DNA from: 2-02-FULL-62-14 sp035632555
GTDB taxonomy: Bacteria > Nitrospirota > Nitrospiria > Nitrospirales > Nitrospiraceae
Direction of reading: 5' to 3'
Length of the DNA stretch: 15,661 nucleotides
Assembly: GCA_035632555.1 (NCBI GenBank)
Contig: DASQGO010000088.1
Location: 1 to 15,661 of the forward strand
A program made the translations under genes and the position numbers. The notes under the pieces are model-generated. The model was not told the origin of the DNA. It made no database searches and saw nothing but the letters and a program-made list of their open reading frames with translations. This document shows positions 1 to 6,403 of the stretch, in pieces (within the stretch, counting starts at the first letter, position 1; the number at the start of each line of letters is the position of its first letter).

Positions 1-34
1 TAAGGGCTCGTGACGGAAGAGGAGGAACAGTACC

Positions 35-424
35 ATGGCCTATAGCGAAAAAGTCGTCGACCATTACAACAATCCCCGGAACGTCGGGAGCTTCAAGAAG
101 GACGAGAAGGGCGTCGGCACCGGCATGGTCGGAGCCCCCGAGTGCGGCGACGTGATGAAGCTGCAGATCAAGGTCGAGGGCGAGCGGATCGTGGACGCCA
201 AGTTCAAGACCTTCGGCTGCGGCTCCGCCATCGCCAGCTCGAGCCTGGCCACCGAATGGCTCAAGGGCAAGACGATCGACGAAGCCCAGACCATCAAGAA
301 CACCGACATCGTGCAGGAACTGAACCTGCCGCCGGTCAAGATCCACTGCTCGGTGCTGGCCGAGGATGCGATCAAAGCAGCCCTGGCCGACTATAAAAAG
401 AAGGCCGAGACGGAGATCAAGTAA
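35..424 (+). CDS. iscU: Fe-S cluster assembly scaffold IscU
   Basis: IscU is the cytosolic scaffold on which IscS-derived sulfur and iron form [2Fe-2S] clusters before HscA/HscB-driven transfer. The 129-residue product has the usual family length. The three cluster-ligand cysteines are visible: C37 in PECGD (with D39), C62 in FGCGSA and C105 in KIHCSV. The HscA-recognition motif LPPVK is at residues 98-102, which matches the hscA gene downstream. The start is supported by a strong Shine-Dalgarno stretch (ggaggaa, 21-27). It is the first complete gene of the iscU-iscA-hscB-hscA-iscX run. The operon promoter and any iscS or iscR must lie left of the window; a TAA at bases 1-3 could be the stop of an upstream gene, but too little is present to say. 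Confidence 0.97.
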   Translation: MAYSEKVVDHYNNPRNVGSFKKDEKGVGTGMVGAPECGDVMKLQIKVEGERIVDAKFKTFGCGSAIASSSLATEWLKGKTIDEAQTIKNTDIVQELNLPPVKIHCSVLAEDAIKAALADYKKKAETEIK

Positions 425-435
425 GGAGTCCCGCG

Positions 436-792
436 ATGGAGACACCCAACACGACAACCGCAACACCGGCCATCACGCTGAGCGCCGCCGCGCTCAAGGA
501 AGTCAAGCGTCTGATCAACGTGCAGGGCCTGACCGAGGGCGGCCTGCGCGTGGGCGTCAAGGGCGGCGGCTGCTCGGGGCTGAGCTACACGATCAACTTC
601 GACGAGAAGATCGGCCCGCACGACACCGTCTACGAATTCGACGGCGTGAAGGTGATCGTGGACGCCAAGAGCGCCATCTACCTGCAGGGCACCCAGCTCG
701 ACTTCCAGAAGGACCTGATGAGCGGCTCGTTCAAATTCATCAATCCGAACGCTGAAAAAACCTGCGGCTGCGGAGAATCCTTCTCGGCATAA
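436..792 (+). CDS. iscA: A-type Fe-S carrier IscA
   Basis: IscA is a HesB/IscA-family carrier that receives clusters or iron and hands them to apoproteins. The 118-residue protein has the three conserved cysteines: C46 in GGGCSG, and C110 and C112 in the C-terminal TCGCGESF. It carries about ten extra N-terminal residues, rich in Thr and Pro, before the conserved ITLS start of the fold. The gene begins 11 bp after the iscU stop with a clear ribosome site (taaggag, 424-430), so it is co-transcribed. A second, more ErpA-like carrier lies at 10959-11279. Position between iscU and hscB supports the iscA name over erpA. Confidence 0.95.
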   Translation: METPNTTTATPAITLSAAALKEVKRLINVQGLTEGGLRVGVKGGGCSGLSYTINFDEKIGPHDTVYEFDGVKVIVDAKSAIYLQGTQLDFQKDLMSGSFKFINPNAEKTCGCGESFSA

Positions 793-852
793 GTCATCAT
801 ACGTGATTGTTGATGACGGGCATGGCGGCTGACGACCAGTTGCCATGCCCGT
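793..852 (+). repeat. Two adjacent inverted repeats in the iscA-hscB gap
   Basis: The 73-bp gap holds two hairpins end to end. The first has 7-bp arms at 793-799 and 811-817 (GTCATCA/TGATGAC). The second has perfect 11-bp arms at 816-826 and 842-852 (ACGGGCATGGC/GCCATGCCCGT) around a 15-nt loop. There is no T run after the second, so it does not look like a full terminator. It could protect mRNA ends or lower hscB translation. The two share bases 816-817, so both full stems cannot form at once. Confidence 0.75.
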
Positions 853-865
853 TGCGTAACAGGCC

Positions 866-1600
866 ATGAACGACACACCCCACACCAGCGGCAAGCGCAC
901 CGAGCTCCAGATGGCCCGGAGCATGTGCTGGCATTGCCAGTCCGAAGTCACCGGCGAGTATTACTGCGGCCAATGCGTCAAGGTACAGCCTCTCTCCAAG
1001 GAACTGGACTACTTCACCTGCCTGGGCCTGCCGAGACTGCTGGCCATCGATACCGTTGCATTGGAAACCAAGTATTACGAACTCAGCCGCTCGTTCCACC
1101 CGGATTTCTTCCAAAGCAAGACGGAAACGGAACAGCAGATCAGCCTGAGCAACTCGGCCTTGCTCAACACGGCCTATCACACGCTGAAGGATCCGATCCA
1201 GCGAGCGGAATATCTCCTGAAACTGGAGGCAGGTTCTGCCAAGGACATCCGCAACTCCCCGCCAGCAGATCTGTTTGAGGAGATTCTGGAGTTGCAGGAA
1301 GACTTGGAAGCGTTCCGGTCCGCATCCGCAAACGAGACGGCTCAGTACCGGACCAAGCTGCTGGCGGACCGTGAACAACTGGAGCAACGCCAGCAGGTCA
1401 TGGACGCCAAGCTTGCCGGCTTGTTTGCCAAGTGGGACACGATCCAGAACCGCGCGCCGCAACCGGACGCCCTGCGCCCGCAGAAAGACGACGTTCTGAA
1501 AGAGATGCGGGAACTGCTCTCCAACCGGACCTACCTCCGCAGCATTCTCGGCGACCTCGTCGCAACCCTGGAAGGCGGCCATGCGGATCGTCGGCATTGA
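866..1600 (+). CDS. hscB: J-domain co-chaperone HscB (Hsc20) with N-terminal tetracysteine motif
   Basis: HscB is the J-protein partner that brings IscU to HscA and stimulates its ATPase. The 244-residue protein contains a J-domain with the HPD motif at residues 78-80, preceded by SRSF, and a C-terminal helical domain (about 135-235) of the type that binds IscU. E. coli HscB is about 171 residues; the extra length here is mainly at the N-terminus and in the helical region. An N-terminal pair of CxxC motifs (C21/C24 and C34/C37, CWHC and CGQC) resembles the zinc site of eukaryotic Hsc20. The start is uncertain: the ATG at 866 and the in-frame ATG at 911 (codon 16) both have weak ribosome sites, and both keep the four cysteines. 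It overlaps hscA by 20 bp. Confidence 0.93.
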   Translation: MNDTPHTSGKRTELQMARSMCWHCQSEVTGEYYCGQCVKVQPLSKELDYFTCLGLPRLLAIDTVALETKYYELSRSFHPDFFQSKTETEQQISLSNSALLNTAYHTLKDPIQRAEYLLKLEAGSAKDIRNSPPADLFEEILELQEDLEAFRSASANETAQYRTKLLADREQLEQRQQVMDAKLAGLFAKWDTIQNRAPQPDALRPQKDDVLKEMRELLSNRTYLRSILGDLVATLEGGHADRRH

Positions 1601-3398
1601 CCTCGGCACGACCAATTCGCTGATCGCCTATATGGACGGACAGACCCCGCGCGTCATCGCGGGGCGTGGCGACCGGGCCATGGTCCCGTCTGTCGTCGCC
1701 ATGACCGACAACGGCCTGATCGTGGGCGACCCCGCCAAGGAGCATCTCGTCCGCAACCCGGCTCGCACGGTTTATTCGGTGAAACGGTTCATGGGCAAGG
1801 GGCTGGCCGACGTCGCCGACGAACTGAAATATTTCCCCTACACGCTGTCCGAGCAGGGCGGCGTGATCCGCCTCAAGGTCGGCGAGAAGACCTACTCGCC
1901 CCCGCAGATCTCGGCCATGATCCTCAAGGAACTGAAGCAGCGCGCCGAAGCGGTCCTGCACGAAGAGATCTCCAAGGCCGTGATCACCGTCCCGGCCTAT
2001 TTCAACGACAGCCAGCGGCAGGCGACCAAGGACGCCGGCACGATCGCCGGCCTAGATGTCGTCCGCATCATCAACGAGCCGACCGCCGCCTCGCTCGCCT
2101 ACGGGCTCCAGCAGCGCACGCAGGGCACCATTGCCGTCTACGACCTGGGCGGCGGAACATTCGACATCTCGATCCTCAAGCTGAAGGACGGCATCTTCGA
2201 AGTCCTCTCCACCAACGGCAACACGCATCTGGGCGGAGACGACTTCGACCACGTCATCGCCGAGGTGATGCTGAAGGACATCCGCGCGAAGCACAGCCTC
2301 GGCCTGGAAAAATACGACGACGCGATGCAGGCGGTGCGCCTTGAAGCCGAGCGGACGAAGATCCGCCTGTCGGACGAGCAGACCGCCACGGCCACGATCG
2401 AACTGCCGGACGGAACGGGCACGTACCGGAAGGACTTCTCGCGCGGCCAACTCGAGACCCTCACGGGAGAGTTGGTCGAACGCACGCTGGGCCCCTGCCG
2501 CCAGGCGCTGAAGGACGCTGGCCTGCAGCCGGCGGACATCGACGAAGTGATCCTGGTGGGCGGCTCTACGCGCATGCCGCTGGTGCGGCGGCGCGTCCAG
2601 GAGCTGTTCGGCAAGGTCCCGCACAGCGAGTTGAACCCGGACGAAGTCGTCGCGCTCGGCGCGGCCGTGCAGGCCAACATTCTGAGCGGCGGCACGCAGG
2701 GCATGCTGCTGCTGGACGTCACTCCGCTCTCGCTGGGCATCGAAACGATGGGCGGCGTGATGAGCACGCTCATCCGCCGCAACACGACCATTCCCTCCAG
2801 CGCGAAGGAGATGTTCACGACCTACGCGGACGGCCAGACGGGCGTGGACATTCACATTCTCCAGGGTGAACGGGAACTGGCCAAGGACAACCGGAGCCTC
2901 GCCCGGTTCCGCCTCAGGATGCCGCCCCTGCCCGCCGGCGTGCCGCGCATCGAAGTGACGTTCCTGATTGACGCCAACGGCATTTTGAACGTGACGGCCA
3001 GGGACATGCGGACCGGCCAGAGCCAGTCCATCGAGGTGAAGCCGTCGTATGGGCTGTCGGACGAGGAAGTCGAGCAGATGATCGGCGACTCGTTCAAGTT
3101 TGCCGCAGAAGACATTACCGCCCGCAAATTGATCGAGGCACGACTGGACAGCGGCGCGCTGATCGCCGCGACGGAGAAATCCCTGACTCAAGGCGGCCAT
3201 TTGATTGCGGCAGACGAAATTGCTGCCATCCGGGCCGCACTCGCCGCGCTCGCTGCCGCCAGGGACGGAACCGACCCGCGCGCCATCCGCGCGCGCATGG
3301 CCGATATCGAACAGGCGGCGCATCACCTGACGGCGACGCTGATGGACGATTCGCTCAAACAGGCACTGCAGAATAAGAAACTGTCGGAACTACCCTAG
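1581..3398 (+). CDS. hscA: Hsp70-type Fe-S chaperone HscA
   Basis: HscA is the specialised Hsp70 that uses ATP to drive cluster release from IscU. The 605-residue protein is close to the usual length of about 616. The nucleotide-binding domain shows DLGTTNS (7-13), the second phosphate loop DLGGGTFD (188-195) and VGGSTRMP (326-333). The interdomain linker region is LLLDVTPLSLGIET (376-389). The substrate domain carries the HscA-like QGERELAKDNRSLARF (428-443), which argues for HscA over DnaK. The lid (about 490-605) is short and lacks the DnaK acidic tail. The start lies inside the hscB end with ggaagg upstream, so translation is coupled. Neighbours and overlap fit an obligate HscB-HscA pair. 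Confidence 0.97.
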   Translation: MRIVGIDLGTTNSLIAYMDGQTPRVIAGRGDRAMVPSVVAMTDNGLIVGDPAKEHLVRNPARTVYSVKRFMGKGLADVADELKYFPYTLSEQGGVIRLKVGEKTYSPPQISAMILKELKQRAEAVLHEEISKAVITVPAYFNDSQRQATKDAGTIAGLDVVRIINEPTAASLAYGLQQRTQGTIAVYDLGGGTFDISILKLKDGIFEVLSTNGNTHLGGDDFDHVIAEVMLKDIRAKHSLGLEKYDDAMQAVRLEAERTKIRLSDEQTATATIELPDGTGTYRKDFSRGQLETLTGELVERTLGPCRQALKDAGLQPADIDEVILVGGSTRMPLVRRRVQELFGKVPHSELNPDEVVALGAAVQANILSGGTQGMLLLDVTPLSLGIETMGGVMSTLIRRNTTIPSSAKEMFTTYADGQTGVDIHILQGERELAKDNRSLARFRLRMPPLPAGVPRIEVTFLIDANGILNVTARDMRTGQSQSIEVKPSYGLSDEEVEQMIGDSFKFAAEDITARKLIEARLDSGALIAATEKSLTQGGHLIAADEIAAIRAALAALAAARDGTDPRAIRARMADIEQAAHHLTATLMDDSLKQALQNKKLSELP

Positions 3399-3407
3399 GG
3401 AGAATCC

Positions 3408-3620
3408 ATGGACCTGTATTGGAAAGACACGGAAGAGATTGCCCTTCGCCTCGTCGAAACCCATCCCGACACCGATCCGCTGACCGTACGGTTCACCGAC
3501 ATGCACGCATGGATCACGGCCCTGCCGGAATTCCGTGACGATCCCAAAAAATCCAATGAGAAGATCCTCGAATCCATCCAAATGTCCTGGCACGAGGAGT
3601 ACCAGGATTCCAAGTCCTGA
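3408..3620 (+). CDS. iscX: Fe-S assembly protein IscX
   Basis: IscX (YfhJ) is a small acidic protein that binds IscS and has been proposed as an iron sensor or regulator of cluster assembly. The 70-residue product is full length (E. coli 66). It keeps the family signature: TVRFTDMH.WI (26-36), an acidic DDP segment (44-46) and SNEKILE (49-55). It starts 9 bp after hscA with a ribosome site (gggag, 3399-3403). In enterobacteria fdx sits between hscA and iscX; here it is absent and the two genes abut. IscX is the last gene of the operon and is followed at once by a terminator. Confidence 0.95.
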   Translation: MDLYWKDTEEIALRLVETHPDTDPLTVRFTDMHAWITALPEFRDDPKKSNEKILESIQMSWHEEYQDSKS

Positions 3621-3622
3621 CT

Positions 3623-3656
3623 GAGAACTCAAGGGGTTCTCTCGACTTTTTTCTTT
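3623..3656 (+). terminator. Intrinsic terminator after iscX
   Basis: GAGAAC (3623-3628) pairs with GTTCTC (3636-3641); a T-G wobble and a C-G pair can extend the stem inward. Five bases later comes a T6 run (3647-3652), then c and more T. It lies 3 bp after the iscX stop and ends the isc operon. The convergent PBP gene ends only 12 bp further on. Confidence 0.75.
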
Positions 3657-3668
3657 TATTCCGGATAT

Positions 3669-6197
3669 TCAGCGCGGTTGCGGCGTGGGCAGCGGGACAA
3701 CCGACTGAGGCGGTGCCGGCGCTGGACGCACCAGCCCCTGCGCTGATGTTGCAGGCCCCGGCGTAGCAGGAAGTCCCGGACCGGCAGCAGCGGGAGGAGG
3801 AGGTGCCGCAGTCGGCGGCGCAGCCAATGCATCGGGAATCTGATCCAACCGATAAAATTCCGCCGGATCCACGACCTCCGGAGCCGACTCCGTCGGCTCC
3901 GCGCCTTTGTTGAAGACTTCGACGATCCCCTGATCGCTCTGATCCGGAGCCAGAAGACCGGTGCGGGGGTCCACGCGTGCATAGCGGATGTCCTCGGGAA
4001 TTTCGAACGGCGTGGGCGGCACCAACGGTAACGCGGCCTGCATGAATTCCAGCCAGATCGGCAGCGCCGCATGCGCGCCCGATTCCGTCTCGCCCAGGGT
4101 CCGGATGTCGTCGAACCCGACCCACACGGCCGTCGCCAGGTTGGGCGTATAGCCGATGAACCAGGCATCCGTGAAATCGTTGGTTGTGCCGGTCTTTCCC
4201 GCCACGGACCGCTCGATCGTTTTCGCCAACTGGCCGGTCCCCTTCTGGATCACATCCTCCAGCACGTTGGTGATCAGATAGGCTGTTTCCTTGGTGATCA
4301 CCTGTTGCGGCTCGAACAAGATTTGTTCCAGCGGCTGGCCGTTGGCATCCTGCACCGTGGCCACCGCATAGGGCTGCAGTTTGTAGCCCTGATTGGCAAA
4401 CACCGCGTAGGCAGAAACCATCTCAAGCGGCGTAATGCCGGAGGACCCCAGCGCCAGCGACAGGTCCTGGTTCAGCGGGCTGGCGATGCCCAGGGTTTTG
4501 GCGAACTCGACCACCGGCTTGATGCCGATCTTCTCCAGCAGCTTGACCGTGGCCACGTTATGGGAATGGATCAAGGCCTCGCGCAGGCTGACCGGCCCGT
4601 GAAACCGTTTGCCGTAATTCTCCGGCTTCCAGGTTTTTTCAGGGTCCTCTTCGTTCTCGTAGATGACGGGGGAATCCACGACCACGGTCGAGGGACTCAG
4701 CCCCTCGTTGAACGCCGTGGCGTAGATGATCGGCTTGAAGGCTGAGCCGGGCTGGCGGCGCGCGGTCATGACGCGGTTGTACTCGCTGCGCGCGAAATCA
4801 TAGCCCCCGACCATGGCCCTGATGGATCCGTTGCGGGGATCGATCGTCACCAGCGCCCCCTCGACGATCGGCGTTTGTTCGAGTTGGAAATACGTCGTGT
4901 TCTTGTCGACCTTCTTGAGGCTGACTTCGATCACATCGCCCGGCTTCAACAGATTTTTGACGGTGGGCAGCGTCACGGCGTCCTTGACAGGATCGCGTCC
5001 CTTGAGCCGCCGCTTGGCCCAGGCCATGTCGTCGAACAGCATCTGCCCCAAAACGGAACCGACCTGCACCTGGACGGCGTCGCGTCCTATTTTTGTGACG
5101 ATGCCCTGTGCAATCTCGCCGGGCTGCAACGGTTTCTCCTGCGGCGCCGGCGTGCCCGGTGCGGGCAGCGCCGTGATGTCCTGCGTGCCGATCGGCCCGC
5201 GCCAGCCCTGCCGCTTGTCCAGTTCGCGCAAGCCCCTGTTGAGCGCCTGTTCCGCCGCCTTCTGCATCTCGACGTTCAACGTCGTGAAGATTTCCAACCC
5301 GCCTTTGTAGACCATCGCTTCGCCATACTTGGCCACCAGATGCTGCCGGACATGCTCGATAAAGTAGGGGGCGACCTGCTCGGCCCCCGGACGGCGCAGC
5401 AGGAGCGGCTTCGTCAGCGCATCGAGCCGCTGTTCGATCGTGATGAAGGCCGCTTCTTCCATCCGGAGCAGCACATGCTCCTGCCGCTTCCTCGCCCGCT
5501 CCAGATTTTTATACGGGGAATAATTATTGGGCGATTTGGGCAGGCCGGCCAGCATGGCCGCTTCGCCCAGTGTCAATTCCGGCAGACTTTTCCCGAAATA
5601 GGTCTGGGCCGCCGCCACGACGCCGTACGCACCCTGCCCGAAATAAATCTGATTGAGATACAGCTCTAGAATCTCTTCTTTGCTGAGAATCAGTTCCATC
5701 TTATAGGCCAAAATCAACTCGCGAATTTTTCTCCCATAGGTCCGCTCCGCGGACAAAAACAACGAGCGGGCGAGCTGCTGGGTGATCGTGCTGGCGCCTT
5801 CGACCTTGCCGCCGCGTCGCAGATTGGTCCAGACGGCGCGGGCGATGCCGATGAGATCGAGGCCCGGGTGCTCGAAAAAACGCGCATCCTCGACGGCGAT
5901 GACGGCCTGCACGAGCTGCTGCGGGACATCGGTCAGTTGAGCCTTCAGACGGCGCTCGACGTAGAACTGCCCGACAACCTGGCGGTCGTCCGAATAGACG
6001 CGACTCACCTGGCTGGGCTGGTATTGGGAAAGCGAATCGAGCGGCGGCAGATCCTGGGATGCCCACCAGAGGACAAGGCCGGCGCCCACGGCGCCGAGGA
6101 CGGTCAACAGCCCGGCGAGGGTAAACAGCATGCGCCACCTGGACCAGCGGTTGGGAGGCGGCGTATTCAGTTCTGCAAAGCGGTCATTGACCGGCAT
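3669..6197 (-). CDS. mrcA: Class A penicillin-binding protein (PBP1A-type glycosyltransferase/transpeptidase)
   Basis: This bifunctional peptidoglycan synthase polymerises lipid II and cross-links stem peptides in the periplasm. The 842-residue protein has a short cytoplasmic tail, one membrane segment (about 25-46), and a GT51 glycosyltransferase domain with the catalytic Glu in VEDARFFEHPG (E103) and GASTITQQLAR (134-144). An OB-like insert (about 355-440) of the PBP1A type follows. The transpeptidase domain carries all three motifs: SxxK at S485-K488, SHN at 545-547 and KTGTT at 668-672. The C-terminal 50 residues are Pro/Ala-rich and of low complexity. The ATG at 6197 gives a typical N-terminus; the nearest ribosome-like gagga is 13 nt upstream, rather far. 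It is monocistronic and divergent from typA. Confidence 0.95.
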   Translation of the reverse strand: MPVNDRFAELNTPPPNRWSRWRMLFTLAGLLTVLGAVGAGLVLWWASQDLPPLDSLSQYQPSQVSRVYSDDRQVVGQFYVERRLKAQLTDVPQQLVQAVIAVEDARFFEHPGLDLIGIARAVWTNLRRGGKVEGASTITQQLARSLFLSAERTYGRKIRELILAYKMELILSKEEILELYLNQIYFGQGAYGVVAAAQTYFGKSLPELTLGEAAMLAGLPKSPNNYSPYKNLERARKRQEHVLLRMEEAAFITIEQRLDALTKPLLLRRPGAEQVAPYFIEHVRQHLVAKYGEAMVYKGGLEIFTTLNVEMQKAAEQALNRGLRELDKRQGWRGPIGTQDITALPAPGTPAPQEKPLQPGEIAQGIVTKIGRDAVQVQVGSVLGQMLFDDMAWAKRRLKGRDPVKDAVTLPTVKNLLKPGDVIEVSLKKVDKNTTYFQLEQTPIVEGALVTIDPRNGSIRAMVGGYDFARSEYNRVMTARRQPGSAFKPIIYATAFNEGLSPSTVVVDSPVIYENEEDPEKTWKPENYGKRFHGPVSLREALIHSHNVATVKLLEKIGIKPVVEFAKTLGIASPLNQDLSLALGSSGITPLEMVSAYAVFANQGYKLQPYAVATVQDANGQPLEQILFEPQQVITKETAYLITNVLEDVIQKGTGQLAKTIERSVAGKTGTTNDFTDAWFIGYTPNLATAVWVGFDDIRTLGETESGAHAALPIWLEFMQAALPLVPPTPFEIPEDIRYARVDPRTGLLAPDQSDQGIVEVFNKGAEPTESAPEVVDPAEFYRLDQIPDALAAPPTAAPPPPAAAGPGLPATPGPATSAQGLVRPAPAPPQSVVPLPTPQPR

Positions 6198-6235
6198 GGA
6201 CGACGCGGATTCCTCGACGGTGAAGGCGTACCGAC

Positions 6236-6264
6236 ACCTTACCGCGCACCCCGTTCAAACTCAA
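6236..6264 (-). promoter_or_regulatory. Candidate promoter for the PBP gene
   Basis: On the minus strand a TTGAGT (-35, plus 6259-6264) is followed 17 bp later by TAAGGT (-10, plus 6236-6241), about 40 bp before the PBP start. The -35 is fair and the -10 matches only three of six consensus bases, so this is tentative. The -35 touches the first arm of the neighbouring inverted repeat. Confidence 0.3.
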
Positions 6265-6302
6265 GCCGGAGTGCGGCAATCGCTGGCGGCAGACTCCGGC
6301 TT
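6263..6302. repeat. Perfect 10-bp inverted repeat in the PBP-typA divergent region
   Basis: AAGCCGGAGT (6263-6272) and ACTCCGGCTT (6293-6302) are exact reverse complements around a 20-nt loop. On the plus strand the stem is followed by a T-rich stretch (ttgcttgtttttt), so it could act as a terminator in that direction, although no plus-strand gene lies just upstream. It may instead block antisense reading out of the PBP locus, or be a protein-binding site. Confidence 0.6.
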
Positions 6303-6305
6303 TGC

Positions 6306-6335
6306 TTGTTTTTTCGCCGCCCCCTCCGTTATACT
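6306..6335 (+). promoter_or_regulatory. Candidate sigma70-type promoter for typA
   Basis: TTGTTT (-35, 6306-6311) and TATACT (-10, 6330-6335) are separated by 18 bp. The -10 matches five of six consensus bases. The predicted transcript start is near 6342, which leaves about 60 nt of leader before the typA ATG at 6404. A terminator-like hairpin begins at that predicted start. Confidence 0.5.
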
Positions 6336-6341
6336 GCAGTC

Positions 6342-6371
6342 GACGCCGGATTTTCGCGGCGTCTTTTTTTT
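6342..6371 (+). terminator. Terminator-like hairpin in the typA leader
   Basis: GACGCCG (6342-6348) pairs perfectly with CGGCGTC (6357-6363) across an 8-nt loop and is followed directly by T8 (6364-6371). It has the shape of a full intrinsic terminator, yet lies between the predicted typA promoter and its start codon. It could be an attenuator or a 5'-end stabiliser. On the other strand it would be preceded, not followed, by the T run, so it is not the PBP terminator. Confidence 0.7.
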
Positions 6372-6403
6372 GGCCCAATCGCAGGCCCCATCAGGAAGAT
6401 CGC

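Noticed and set aside
1..13. TAA/TGA at the left edge as proof of an iscS end
   Set aside because: Too few bases remain to identify any upstream protein.
2052..3326. 424-residue minus-strand frame opposite hscA
   Set aside because: Its Arg/His-rich low-complexity composition is a reflection of hscA coding sequence, which is unmistakable on the plus strand.
6302..6403. Longer typA reading from 6302
   Set aside because: It would cover the promoter and terminator-like hairpin, and its 34 residues do not resemble BipA; the ATG at 6404 has a ribosome site.
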